Part shown: piece after piece, positions 1-11,000 of the stretch
How positions within the stretch are numbered: position 1 is the stretch's first letter
Layout of the letters: each line of letters starts with the position of its first letter
Program-made: the position numbers and the translations under genes
From: Phascolarctobacterium sp.
Lineage (GTDB): Bacteria; Bacillota; Negativicutes; Acidaminococcales; Acidaminococcaceae
NCBI GenBank assembly: GCA_003150755.1
Contig: QAMT01000002.1
Coordinates: 124,001 to 188,000 of the forward strand
Direction of reading: 5' to 3'
Length of the DNA: 64,000 nt
The notes under the pieces: generated by a model
What the model was told of the DNA's origin: nothing
The model's database searches: none
Seen by the model: only the letters and a program-made list of their open reading frames with translations

Positions 1-898
1 TTTTAATATCGTGCAGCGTACCCCAGCCAAGCCCCTGCTGCAAAACCGTACCGGGGTTGGCGGTGTGGATATGCACTTTAACAATATCGTCCATTGCCGC
101 CACAATCAGCGAATTGCCAAGCGGCTGCAAGGCTGCACGTACCGTTTTTTCGTCAACGGCAGCGTTTTTTACAATAAATTCCGTGCAATACGGATTGGAT
201 AAATCCACTTCTTCCGCAGGCAGTTCCGCTGCCTTTGCTGTTGCACCGGCAACCTGCGTTACCGGTTCTGCCTTGCCCAAAAGGCCGTTTAAGCAGCCTT
301 CTAAAAATACAATCAGACCCTGGCCGCCGGCATCAACCACGCCAGCCGCCTTCAGTGCGGGCAAAAGCTCAGGCGTGCGTGCCAGTTCTTTTTTGCCGCC
401 GTCAATGGCTTCCGTTAAAATTTCTGCAAAATCTTCGCCGCGGCGAACTGCGTGGTAAGCCGCTTTGGCAATGCCGCGCGCCACAGTTAAAATAGTGCCT
501 TCTACCGGCTTTGCCACGGAGCGGTAAGCATACAAAATGCCAAACTGAAACGCCTTGCCAAGCTCGTTGCCGGTAACGCGCTCCTTGCCAGACAGCCCGC
601 GCCCTATGCCGCGCAAAAGCTGCGATAAAATTACGCCGCTGTTGCCGCGCGCGCCCATAATAGCACTTTTGGCAGCCGCCGCGCCAACTTCCGAAGCGGA
701 AAGGGTGTCCAGCGGCAGCAGCGCACGCTGCACTGCCTCCATCGTGCGCATCATATTAGTTCCCGTATCGCCGTCAGGCACCGGAAAAACATTCAAATCA
801 TCAATCTGCTTATAGCCCTGCGCAAACGCGCCATAAGCGCCAAGCAGCATATTTTTTACGTCGCGGCCGTTAATAACAGCCGACTGTTTCGCGTTCAT
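1..898 (-). CDS. fakA: DAK2-domain kinase, FakA/YloV-like (C-terminal part cut by window edge)
   Basis: The reverse strand from the ATG at 896-898 is open to base 1, so the 3' part of the gene lies outside the window. The N-terminus contains NVFPVPDGDTGTNM, the nucleotide/metal-binding signature of the DAK2 (DhaL-like) domain, followed by GARGNSGVILSQLLRG and KPVEGTILTVARG, both typical of YloV/FakA proteins. In FakA these residues phosphorylate fatty acids presented by a DegV-type FakB partner. The neighbouring upstream gene is a DegV protein, which fits a kinase plus carrier pair feeding exogenous fatty acids into lipid synthesis. The family is usually about 550 residues, so roughly half is visible. 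A weak GGGGGT Shine-Dalgarno lies a few bases before the ATG. Confidence 0.85.
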   Translation of the reverse strand, partial: MNAKQSAVINGRDVKNMLLGAYGAFAQGYKQIDDLNVFPVPDGDTGTNMMRTMEAVQRALLPLDTLSASEVGAAAAKSAIMGARGNSGVILSQLLRGIGRGLSGKERVTGNELGKAFQFGILYAYRSVAKPVEGTILTVARGIAKAAYHAVRRGEDFAEILTEAIDGGKKELARTPELLPALKAAGVVDAGGQGLIVFLEGCLNGLLGKAEPVTQVAGATAKAAELPAEEVDLSNPYCTEFIVKNAAVDEKTVRAALQPLGNSLIVAAMDDIVKVHIHTANPGTVLQQGLGWGTLHDIK

Positions 899-978
899 CA
901 CTACCCCCATTCAGGCACGCGCAAAACTCCGTGCCATTATATTTTTATCAACGTCCGGCTTAACCGGTAAAATTCAAA

Positions 979-1836
979 TCATGCTTTGGTACGTACAAAA
1001 AGGCCAATACAGCCCGGCCCCAGGTGCGAAGCAAGCACCGTGCCGATGCCTGTCATCAGTACCGGCACACCCGGATAACGCTTTGTCATTTCTTCGTATA
1101 AATATTTTGCGTCCGTTTCAGCTTCTTCGTTGGCAATGCAGATGCGTTCCGGCTCGCCTTTAGCCGCAGCCAGCTCCAGCATCGTATTAAGCACCTTGCT
1201 GCGCGTGCGGCATTTGGCCGCCACAACAAGTTTGCCTTCGTTATCCAGCATTATTACAGGACGTATGCCCAGCAGGTTGCCCACCAGCGCACCCACTGCG
1301 CCGATGCGGCCGCCCTTCTGCAAATATTCCAGCGTGCTGACAGAAAAAATGGTTTCGGTCCTCGCAATAGCGCCGTTAATAAAGGCTTCCAGCTCGTCCA
1401 TGCCTGCGCCTTCATCAACATGTTTTAAAACATCAAGCGCCAGTGCGCTGATAGGCGTTGCCGCCGTCAGGCTGTCAAAAACGCGGATATCTGCCCCCGG
1501 CACTTCCTGCATTACCTGACGCGCCGCCATGCGCGCCGTCTGGCAGGTGCCGCTCAGCACGCCGTCTACAAAAATGCCGATTACCTTTTTGCCTTCGCTG
1601 GCCAGTTCAGAAAACAAATCCAGAAAATCACCGACAGGCGGCTGGGAGGTTTTCGGAAGCTCGCCGCTTTCCTTAACCATTTTAAACATTTCTGCCGTCT
1701 GTTTTTCGCCGTCACGCCACTCAATCGCGCCGTGGCGCACAATAAGCGGCAAAATGTGGCAGCGGGCATCGTGCGCCAGCGGGGTTTCCGCAGCCGATGC
1801 AATGCTGTCTAAAACAATATGGATGCCATCATTCAA
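979..1836 (-). CDS. DegV family fatty-acid-binding protein (FakB-like)
   Basis: A 285-residue DegV protein. Recognisable features are GIHIVLDSIAS at the N-terminus, the SGTCQTARMAA stretch (family SGTYQSA-type lipid-binding loop), DSLTAATPISALAL, and SVSTLEYLQKGGRIG followed by IRPVIMLDNEGKL, the classic DegV C-terminal core. DegV proteins bind a fatty acid and present it to the FakA kinase, whose likely gene follows 80 bp downstream on the same strand. Start choice: a reading frame is open from a TTG at 1851, but the Shine-Dalgarno GGAGG sits 8 bases before the TTG at 1836, so 1836 is preferred. The first Asp-Ser lacks the usual following Thr, a minor deviation. Confidence 0.85.
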   Translation of the reverse strand: MNDGIHIVLDSIASAAETPLAHDARCHILPLIVRHGAIEWRDGEKQTAEMFKMVKESGELPKTSQPPVGDFLDLFSELASEGKKVIGIFVDGVLSGTCQTARMAARQVMQEVPGADIRVFDSLTAATPISALALDVLKHVDEGAGMDELEAFINGAIARTETIFSVSTLEYLQKGGRIGAVGALVGNLLGIRPVIMLDNEGKLVVAAKCRTRSKVLNTMLELAAAKGEPERICIANEEAETDAKYLYEEMTKRYPGVPVLMTGIGTVLASHLGPGCIGLFVRTKA

Positions 1837-1935
1837 AGTGCCATCCTCCAATCTATATGTAGTAATGTACCTACGCTTAAACTGCCTCTATCTTTTAATT
1901 TTACCATATAGCGATATCTTTTTCCAGTTTGCAAA

Positions 1936-1976
1936 ATAAAAAGACCCCTGCCATACAGCAAGGGCCTTTAAGTCAG
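1936..1976 (-). terminator. Intrinsic terminator of the small secreted protein gene
   Basis: On the reverse strand GGCCCTTGCT and GGCAGGGGTC form a stem with G-U wobbles around GTAT, followed by TTTTTATTTT. Confidence 0.7.
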
Positions 1977-1983
1977 CCTTTAA

Positions 1984-2541
1984 TTAAAAGTCGTTTTCCA
2001 TGAAAGCTTTGTCAACGCGTTTCATTTCGCGGGTTACGCAGCGGCCAAATTCTTCGCTAACCCAGTCCCAACGGCTGGTCAGGGTTTCGTCGATTTCTTT
2101 GTCCTCATAAATGCGGTGTTCATAGAATTTGCCGTTAACAGCGCTGTAAGCATAAGTTTTGCCGGTGATGTCGAGTTTGAGGATGCGTTCTGCACTCGGG
2201 AATACCGGGTTGTCTTCGCAGGTATCAAGAACCATGCCAACTACCAGGTCTGCGCCGGAAGCTTTGGCAATGCGTACCATAGCGTCTTTGGAAGCGCCTT
2301 TGGCACCGATGTTTTCAGCTGCGATAGCGTCGTTGGTTACGTCGTTTTCAAGCAGTTCATATTCAGGATAATCGAACAGCTGGATAGCGCCGCTGATGTA
2401 AATCTGGCCTGCGGTTTCGGAACCGGAGTTGTTAACCAGAGGAAGCACTACAACTTTAGCAGCTTCGGCTTTGCCCATAGCGGGGACAGCAAAGCAAACA
2501 GCCATCAAGGCTACCATTAACAGATTAAAAATTTTTTTCAT
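1984..2541 (-). CDS. Small secreted protein of unknown function
   Basis: A 185-residue protein with a clear Sec signal peptide (MKKIFNLLMVALMAVCFAVP, cleavage near AEA). No lipobox cysteine is present, so it is probably periplasmic or secreted. The mature part begins AKVVVLPLVNNSGSETAG and later has YELLENDVTNDAIA and SGADLVVGMVLD. This layout resembles the N-terminal fold of CsgG/LpoB-type or TolB-N-like proteins that act on envelope complexes, but I do not recognise a named family. The frame is open upstream to 2598, but GGGAGG lies 8 bases before the ATG at 2541, which fixes the start. It forms a single-gene unit with its own terminator. Confidence 0.75.
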   Translation of the reverse strand: MKKIFNLLMVALMAVCFAVPAMGKAEAAKVVVLPLVNNSGSETAGQIYISGAIQLFDYPEYELLENDVTNDAIAAENIGAKGASKDAMVRIAKASGADLVVGMVLDTCEDNPVFPSAERILKLDITGKTYAYSAVNGKFYEHRIYEDKEIDETLTSRWDWVSEEFGRCVTREMKRVDKAFMENDF

Positions 2542-2619
2542 TCTCTTACCTCCCAAGATAAAATGGCTATGCAATAATTTTAACACAAACCGCCGCAAAA
2601 ATACAGCCTGCAGCCAAAA

Positions 2620-2662
2620 ATATTGTTAAAAAATACAGCCCGGGCTTAAAACCCGGGCCGCA
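2620..2662 (-). terminator. Terminator after the CstA-type transporter
   Basis: The reverse strand reads a GCCCGGG/CCCGGGC stem around TTTTAA, followed by CTGTATTTTTT. Confidence 0.85.
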
Positions 2663-2676
2663 GTAAAATTTTAATT

Positions 2677-4365
2677 TTAAGCTTTGGCAGTTTTGCTGTG
2701 CGAACCTGCTTCGCTGCTGGTCAAAGTCCTGAGGCCGTTGGAGGCAATCAAAAATGCCAGCGTGATAAGCGCAATCGCTACAACAAGCTGCAAACCATCG
2801 GTAAGCATAGCAAACGGTGCGCCGGTAACAAGTTTGTTGATAATGCCGTAAATGGACATTGCCAGCGCGCTCATGGTTGCCAGGAACATAAACGCCATCG
2901 GCACGTAAAGCATCCAGCCCTGGCGGCCGGTAACTTTAAGGAATACCGACAGGGAGATGAATACCAGTGCTGCGCACAGCTGGTTGGCTGCGCCGAACAG
3001 CGGCCATACGTTCATATATCCGCCGAGGCAGAGCAGATAACCGAAGAACAGAGTAATAACGGTTGCAAAATATTTGTTGGTCATCAGTTTCTGGAAGCTG
3101 CTCATTTCTTCCGGTTTGCCGGAGGTAAACAGTTCCTGGAAGCACATACGGCCGATACGTCCTACCGAGTCGAGCGTGGTAAGGGCCAGCGCCGATACGC
3201 ACATGGTAATAACGCAGGTTGCAACGTGGGTAGAAAGGCCGAACATGCCCATAAAGCCGCCGACAGCACCCGCAAAAATCTGGAACGGAGTGCCTTTGGG
3301 CATTACGCCGCCGGTTGCAGCAGCGCCGACAACGATAAGGGATACAACAGCGAGGATGGATTCAATCAGCATCGAGCCATAGCCGATAAACAGCATATCC
3401 TTTTCGTTGGAAACAGTTTTGGAAGAAGTGCCGGAAGATACCAGGCTGTGGAAGCCAGATACCGCGCCGCAGGCGATAGTGATGAACAGAATCGGGAACA
3501 GCGGCTGTCCGTTGACAACAAAACCGTTAAAGGCAGGCAGCTCGATTGCCGGGTTGGTAAAGATAACGCCCAACACACCGCTGGCAATCATGCCGAGCAG
3601 CAGGAACACGCTTAAATAATCGCGAGGCTCCATCAAAAGCCACATCGGCATTACAGCCGCCATAAACATATAAGCAAATACTACATAAAGCCAGGTGGTT
3701 TTATCAAAATACAAAGGATACTCAATGCCTGCCCACAGCATAGCAACCATCAGAACAATGGCCACAACCAGCTTCGGCTTTTCAGCCAGCGGGCATTTCT
3801 TTAAAAAGTAACCAAAAGCAATAGCTACAACAATGTACAGCATCGAAATAGAAGCAGCAGCAGCATTCGGGGTGGCAAGGCTGCCGTCAGCCTTAAAGCC
3901 GTTGAACGTGCTGGCAACAATATCCGCGAAAGCGGCGGTTACCAAAAGCGTAAACAGCCACGAGAACAAAAGGAACATGCGCTTGCCGGTTTTGCCGATG
4001 TATTGTTCAATAAGCATGCCCATGGATTTGCCCTCGTTTTTAACGGAAGCATACAGCGCGGTGAAATCCTGCACAGCACCGAAGAAGATGCCGCCAATCA
4101 TCAGCCACAGCATAACCGGCGCCCAGCCGAACATAGCCGCGATAATCGGGCCGGTTACAGGGCCTGCGCCCGTAATGGACGAAAACTGATGCGCAAAAAC
4201 CGTAAATTTGGACGACGGCACATAGTCGTTGCCGTCCTCATGCGTATAAGCCGGTGTTCTTGCATTGGGATCTACGCCCCACAATCTTACAAGCCAGCGG
4301 CCATAAATGAAATAACCGCATGCACACACGACTAATGCGATGCCTAACAACATTAATCCTGTCAT
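2677..4365 (-). CDS. cstA: CstA-family carbon-starvation/peptide or pyruvate transporter
   Basis: A 562-residue integral membrane protein with many hydrophobic helices. Family landmarks include YGRWLVRLWGVD, the QFSSITGAGPVTGPIIAAMFGW block near residues 60-85, and SGFHSLVSSGTSSKTV. CstA proteins transport peptides or pyruvate across the inner membrane, and the substrate cannot be read from the sequence. It is shorter than E. coli CstA (about 700 residues), matching the compact Firmicutes form. An ATG at 4371 is in frame but only 2 bases from the Shine-Dalgarno GAGG. The ATG at 4365 is 8 bases away and preferred. It is a single gene with its own terminator, separated from neighbours on both sides. 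Confidence 0.92.
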   Translation of the reverse strand: MTGLMLLGIALVVCACGYFIYGRWLVRLWGVDPNARTPAYTHEDGNDYVPSSKFTVFAHQFSSITGAGPVTGPIIAAMFGWAPVMLWLMIGGIFFGAVQDFTALYASVKNEGKSMGMLIEQYIGKTGKRMFLLFSWLFTLLVTAAFADIVASTFNGFKADGSLATPNAAAASISMLYIVVAIAFGYFLKKCPLAEKPKLVVAIVLMVAMLWAGIEYPLYFDKTTWLYVVFAYMFMAAVMPMWLLMEPRDYLSVFLLLGMIASGVLGVIFTNPAIELPAFNGFVVNGQPLFPILFITIACGAVSGFHSLVSSGTSSKTVSNEKDMLFIGYGSMLIESILAVVSLIVVGAAATGGVMPKGTPFQIFAGAVGGFMGMFGLSTHVATCVITMCVSALALTTLDSVGRIGRMCFQELFTSGKPEEMSSFQKLMTNKYFATVITLFFGYLLCLGGYMNVWPLFGAANQLCAALVFISLSVFLKVTGRQGWMLYVPMAFMFLATMSALAMSIYGIINKLVTGAPFAMLTDGLQLVVAIALITLAFLIASNGLRTLTSSEAGSHSKTAKA

Positions 4366-4561
4366 TTTCATTACCTCTTTCCCTTAAAAATAAAATAATG
4401 ATATATTGTGAAATTTATCACCAAAACCAGTTTCTGTCAACAAAAAACGTAATTTTTTGTGAACTTTTGCAAAAAGCGTCACAAAATTGTAAAGAATATA
4501 ATAAAACGCCAAAAACTTTACAGCGGCAATGTACTTAAATTTTACGCTTACGCGGATAAAA

Positions 4562-4592
4562 AATAAGCCGCCCGCAGGCGGCTGCAAAAAAC
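4562..4592 (-). terminator. Terminator after the YbjN-like gene
   Basis: GCCGCC-TGCG-GGCGGC stem on the reverse strand, followed by TTATTTTTT. Confidence 0.85.
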
Positions 4593-4596
4593 GATT

Positions 4597-5028
4597 TTAT
4601 TTCCAGATAAGCTGCATCAGTTTTTTGTATTCGTCGTTTAAATGGCGGATGATTACATCAAACATCGTGTAGATTAAATCGCCGTCGGCTTCGCCGGCTT
4701 TGAACAAAATGCAGCAATCCAGTACCAGAGAACCGCTATCGTCAAAATAATATTTAAAAGATTTGTAGCTTTTATTAAGGCGGTTAAGCTCTTTTAAAAG
4801 CGCTGCTTCGTTAGCATCATTAAGCACGCGCGGCGCAACCAGAACGCGCACCATGCCGTAAATGCTGCTGTCCAAAACAACAATCGTCGGCAGCTGCTGG
4901 CCGTTAATTTCGATATTAGAACGGAACACAACGCTGTTTAAAGCATCGTCCTTAATTTCATCAACGGTAAAACAGGTAATTTTTCTTTCGTCAAGATAGT
5001 TTTTAAAAGCTTCTGCTTTTTTGTTCAT
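4597..5028 (-). CDS. YbjN-domain (type III secretion chaperone-like) protein
   Basis: A 143-residue soluble protein with no signal or membrane segment. The pattern NKKAEAFKNYLDER, IEINGQQLPTIVVLD, then alternating beta strands and a C-terminal helix resembles the YbjN / T3SS-chaperone-like fold, whose members are mostly uncharacterised. The assignment is by overall pattern only. Shine-Dalgarno GGAGGG lies 6 bases before the ATG. The gene lies between the adhesin stop (58 bases away) and its own terminator, so it could be co-transcribed with the adhesin, although a GC-rich hairpin (about 5050-5077, without a U-run in this direction) separates them. Confidence 0.6.
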   Translation of the reverse strand: MNKKAEAFKNYLDERKITCFTVDEIKDDALNSVVFRSNIEINGQQLPTIVVLDSSIYGMVRVLVAPRVLNDANEAALLKELNRLNKSYKSFKYYFDDSGSLVLDCCILFKAGEADGDLIYTMFDVIIRHLNDEYKKLMQLIWK

Positions 5029-5085
5029 GTTATCCCTCCGTCATTTTGGTACCCGGAAGCGCGCGGCCTCCGGGTAATTGTTTTG

Positions 5086-8000
5086 TTATGCCTCTACGGC
5101 GATTTCGTCCTCACCGGCGTTTTCTTCGGTAAAGTCCTGATAATCAATCAGACCATAGCGGTTATGCAGCGATACGCCGTAGCCGTATGCCTGTTTGTAG
5201 TCCTCGTCCAGATAACGCCCGTGCTGATAGCGCAGGTGGTCTTCTGCCGTGAAGCGCTGGTCGTAGACGTAATCGTATTCATCCAGCGTCAGCAAAATGC
5301 CGTTGCTTTCCTGAATAGCATCGTCGGTAAAGCGCAGATACATCCAGTCACCGACACCGGCCTGCCATGCCTGCAAATCACTTTCCGGACGGTTTTCGGA
5401 AGTGTTAATCCAGTAAACGCTGTCGCTGCCGTCACGTACAGGCGGAACACCGTAAATGCCTGCAACCATGTTACTGTTGCTGAAGTGAGCCATGTTTTCA
5501 ACATACAGTTTATCAAACCACAGCTGACCTTCGCTGATGTGAATATCAGAATTGTTAACCCACAGGCGGTCGAAGCGAATGCCGCTGCCTGCATTGGTCT
5601 GAATATTGCCGATAGTAAAGTTATCAATCGGTTTATCAGCCTGCGCACCGTCCGGAGTCACAACGAGCATACCGTCGGCATCCGGGCGCTGGGCAATGTT
5701 ATCCAGCGACATATCGCTGCCTGTAAGCACAATCTGCGTACCGGCGGTAATTTTATCTACATCCATTTCTTTATCTTCCGTGCGCAGCTGCATAGCAACC
5801 AGTTCGCCGTTAATTTCATGCAGCGTCAAATTGCCGTTGGCAATATCAAGGCGTGCATTATTGGTTGCATACAGGTCATACAAATCAACATCTCCCGCAC
5901 CTTTAAGATTGATAATGATGTTGCCGCTGTCTGCACTGCCTTCCTGTCCTTTAGCAGTTAAAGTATTATTGGCATTTTCAGCATCTTTCAGGCTGCCGTC
6001 GCCGGTAATGTCAATCGTAATATTGCCGTCATTAGCAGTTACATCTCCGCCGAAAGTAATGTTGCCAGTATTGACATTAAGGTCAACATTTTTATCAGCC
6101 GTCAAATCGCTGCCGGTAGTAATATCGCCTTTCTCTTTAATATTAAATTGAATATCTTTTTTGGCTTCAAGCGTATTGCCGGTAGTAATATTACCAATAT
6201 TTGTTGTAAAGGTGATATCGATGCCGCTTACAGAAGCTTCATCACCTGTTATAATATCGCCTTCACCGGTTACGGTTGCAGTTACATCGCCGCTGGCGGT
6301 TACTGTACCAATAAAGTCAATATCTCCGTTACCGGTTACATTAGCAATAACGTTATTTGCTTCAGATTCAGTATATCCGCCTACTTCAATATCGCCATTG
6401 TTGCTTTCAAGAGTTACATCTTTATAACCCCTTACAAAATCTTTTGTTTTGATAAAACCAGAATCTGTAGTAACAGTTACTTTACCAGTTTCACCTTGTA
6501 CACTGCCACCAAGAGTAATATCACCTGCATTGGTATTAACATTTACATCAGTATACGCCGTTACGTTGCCGGTTGTTATGATATAACCATTGTCCGTAGT
6601 TACAAGTACATTACCACCTTTTGCTTCAACACTGCCGCCAAGGTCAATCGTGCCGGTAGTACCTGCATCGACAGTTACATCAGTGCCACCTGTAATTGCG
6701 CCAGTTGTTGTAATTGCGCCTTCGCCACTAGTAATGTTTACATCACTTGTTGCTGCTGTTACAGCACCGCTAACATTAATATCACCTACGCCGCTGTGGA
6801 TTGTAACATTATTTTTACCTGTTACATCTCCGCCAGCTGTAATATCACCACTTACCGTATCTACTTTTACATCATTACCACCGCTGATTGCGCCAGTTGT
6901 CGTAATCGCTCCGCTGCCGCTAGTAATATCAACATCTTCTTCAGTTGCTGTTACAGCACCTTTAATTTCAATATCACCTTCATCACTGTGTACAGTTACA
7001 TCTTTCTGCGCTTTTACGTTGCCACCAAGGTCGATTTTACCTTCAGTTGTAGTAATATCAACTAAATCGTCTGCCGTTAAGCTGCCAGTATTAGTGATTG
7101 CACCTTTGGCATTCATAACAATATCTGCCGCACTATTAATAGTAGTATTGGCAGTAATGCTGCCTGCACTGGTAAAGGTTACACTGCCAGAGTTTTCGCC
7201 GGTAGTAGTCAGGCTGCCGCCGTTGATGTTAAGTTTAGTGTCATCACCAAGTGTATTAACAGTAACAGTGCCGTTTACAGTTAAGCCTTGTTCACCTTTG
7301 GCAAAATCAACATTAACAGTATTTTCATTATTATTAGCCATACTTACAAGCGTTACTTTGCCGTTAAGTTTGTTACCTTCACCTACGCCGTTAACAACAA
7401 ATTTATTAACTTTATTTGCTTCACTGCCAAGCAGTATGTTCTCAGTTGCAGAAGCGTTAACACTATCTGCCGTAAAACTGCTACTTGCTGTTTGTGTAAT
7501 GCTGCCATCGTTAGTTGTAAGCGAAACATTGCCACCATCTACGCCAGCATCTACATTGATGTTGCTGTTAACCGTTTCATCTTCTTCGGTTCCTTCGTTA
7601 TTATCACGTCCAAGGTTAATGTTGCTTACGCTTGTTACGTCAAGATTTGCACCTTTAATTGTCCCTAATACCAATTCACCAGTAGAGCCAGTACCATCTA
7701 CGCCGGAAAGGTAAATGTTCTGTTTTGCATCGGCATTTACAACCGCGCCGTTATCCAAAATGCGGATACCGTTTCCTTCTTGGCCAATGTTGCCACCGGC
7801 AATAAGGCTTATAGTACCGTCATCACTTCTGATATAGCTATCTGCACCTGCAAGAGCTGTATCACTACTGTTAACGATATTATTTACAGCTTGCAATACA
7901 ATGTCTTTACCTGCGCCAACGGATGCCAGTACAAGGTCATTAGCAACGGTTTGATTAATATAGATACTTTCTGCACCCTGCGCTTGCAATGTGCCTTTAA

Positions 8001-11000
8001 TATTAATAGTCATCATCTTATCAGCGCTGCCGATAGAACCCTCGCCTGCCTGAATAAGCAGATTTTTACCGGTAATTGCCGCACGGTCTCCGGCGTTCAT
8101 ATTATAAATGCCATGCTGCCCTTGCAGCCTGATATCGCCAGCTGCCTTAATTTCGTTGATATTGAGCACATTATCAGTATCATTTTCGGTGCGCCCAGTC
8201 AGATAAGCGTTACCATCAGTATCTACAGTTATACCGCCAGTGCTTTGAATACCAACCGGCAATTTTTCTGTAATTGTAAACTTACCGTCCTTATATGTTA
8301 CATTGGAAGCATCTGCGCTGGCAAGTTGCTTTAAGCTTTCGACATTTGTCATGTTTTCATAGCCAATTACTTTGGTATTATCGCTGTTCAAACCTGCGCT
8401 GCCGCCGTTTACCGTAACAGTAATATTGTTGCCCTTTATGTTCGGGTCTTTCACAATGTTATCTGTTGCTCCGCTATCCGGGTTTATAATGGCATCACTG
8501 ATTGCATAAAGCAACTGGTCTTTGTTCCAGTATCCTTTGTCTACGTTTTTCAGATTATTAATATGCGCCAGTGCTTCTTCACCAGCTAAATAAGCATCAG
8601 CATTTTCATAGCTTCCGTAAGTATTATTTAGTTTTTCATAAGCTGCATAACTGTCAAACGATGCTTTGACATCAACAGTTTCTTGCACGCCATCTTCATT
8701 AGTAATATTTACAGTAGGCTTGGTATAAGCACTATATGCGTCTCCCATTTTGTCTTCAATATACGCATCTGCATTATCATAACCGGCAAAGTTCCCTGCT
8801 GTCGCTTCAAAGTCTTTTTTGCCTTTACTATATTCAGCCAATGCCTCATTATAAGCTTCTTCCGTTTTATAGTTTTCCGGACTGGGCTTAGTCGACTCAC
8901 TAGAATAATATGCAGAATTATTGGCATATTCTGTATAAGCTGCTTTCAGATCGTCATACTTTGCTTTTGCTTCGCTATATTTTTCATAAGCTTCAGCGTA
9001 TGCCGTCTGATTTTCTTCGGTCATTTTTTCAGCTTGCTGCGCATAATAAGCTTGCTGTTTTTCGTAATCTGCAAATTCGTTTTTAACGCCTGCTTCATAA
9101 TCTGCAATATCCTGTTTCTGCTGTTCAGTATAAGCACCTTCGCCTTCAATTAAACCAAGGTCAGTCCATTTCTGAATCAGTTCGTCAGTATTGCCGCGGT
9201 CTACAACTTCACCTGCAGGCAGTGCATCAATAAGGTCGCCACTATTTACGGTAATAACAACATCGCCATTATCCGAATATACGCGGCCTATGCGTAAATC
9301 GCCATCAGCCTGCGTAAGGTAAATATTACTTTCTGCCTGGGCGTTGACACTGGCCGAAAGGCTGTTAGTCGCATCTGTAACAATCTGGCCTCCTTGTACT
9401 ACAAGTGCCTGTTCAGCTGTACCAATTGCGCCGTTATTGCTTACAAGGTCAATGCGGTCAGCTTTTACAGAAGCATCTGCACCACTTTGCGTAATGCTGC
9501 CATCTGCCGTCAGGGAAGCGTTGCCGCTTGCTGTGCTTAACGTGCCAAGCACAACATTGCCTTTCGTACCATAAGCAGCGTTAACCGTTACATCAACATT
9601 GCCGCTGCCGCTGTTAACAGCATTAAGGCTTACATTATCGCCCATGGAAGTAATACCAATATCGTTAATGCCGCTTGCTGCATCAAGATTGATATTATCG
9701 CCGATAATGCTGCCGCCAAGCTGGTTAATTGCGCCGCCGCTACTCTTAATGTTGATTACAGAACCTGTACCAGCACTTGCAGAAGCAATATTATTGGTAA
9801 GGTTAATATTACCGGCAGAAATTACGTCTATATTGCTGTTGCCATCAGCATTACCGATAAAGCCGATGCTGATAGGCTTATCTGCCTTAACGCTGGCAAC
9901 ATATTGCTGTGTAGTGCCCGTAGTTATCGACCAGGTATATTTTTCCCATTTGAACCAGCCAAGGAAACCTGTACTCCAGCGTTCCGGCTCGCCCGGGCCG
10001 ACGCGGGTTTCATCTAATTTTTCATTTTCGTAAATTACAGTAAAGTTATCATTGTTGTTAATTCCATCTACCTGCCCAATGTATTCGCCATTAGGCTTAG
10101 TTGTAGTAGTTTCTTCAGGTTTTTGTGTCGGTTTATGTTCTTCTTCAAACTTTTCAAGCTCGGTTTTATCCATAGTTTCAACCGCGCCCCACAAACCGGC
10201 CTTGATAGTGTTACTGTATTCTTCTTTAGTTGTAGTTTCCTGTCCGGTAGTCCAATTGTAACGCAAGCCTTCTTCCGGTTTATATACATTAGATGTTCCT
10301 TCTATTGTTTTAACGACATAATCACCGGTAGCCGCATCAATTTTACTCATATCCTTTACTACAGTTTGATTACGAGTAAACTCAGTTAAAGTTTTGGTGC
10401 CTGTATCAGCGATGCTGATAATGCCTTCTACATTATTGCTTACCAATTTGCCCAACTGTAAATCAGTACCTGTATTATTGGTAACATTTATATCATACGC
10501 ACCATCAAGAACATTAATTTTACCACTGCCCGTACTGCTAATGCGTCCGGTAAGATAAACCTGCCCACCATTTGCTTCAACATCAGGAACTACAATCTGC
10601 CCAGTAAACGGATTATAATATACATCTAACTGGCGGTAATAACTGCCGGTTTGCTCATCATAAACATCTTTGCCTTCAACGATACGATAAGCTGAGCCCG
10701 TTAAAATCATAGCATCCGAAAGAGCCTCTCCGCCTTGATTTTGCCAGTTATTTTTAATTTGTTCAATTTTAGATTGTACGTTTTCATCAATATTGACAAC
10801 ATAATCAGCATAGCCACTTTGAATATAACCATTTACATTAATATCCGAGGCATTGATATAAACATTTTCACCCGCTATCATATTGCCTTCAGATTTAACT
10901 TCAGAATTATTTGTCCATGTATCTTTTACGCTGTCATGCTGGAATCCATATTTTCCATCAAAAGAATCCTTTGCCTGATTATATAAATCGCCATACTGAT

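Noticed and set aside
2698..3615. 305-codon plus-strand frame opposite cstA
   Set aside because: The reverse strand holds a clear transporter with conserved motifs. The plus-strand translation is rich in His/Gln/Arg with no recognisable domain.
5050..5077. Intrinsic terminator for the adhesin gene
   Set aside because: A GC-rich hairpin is present but no U-run follows in the adhesin direction, so it cannot be claimed as a terminator.
6590..7714. Long plus-strand reading frame of 374 codons inside the adhesin gene, and many similar ones
   Set aside because: They are mirror frames of a repetitive gene with biased codons. They show no ribosome binding sites and no family motifs, only Ser/Pro/Leu runs.
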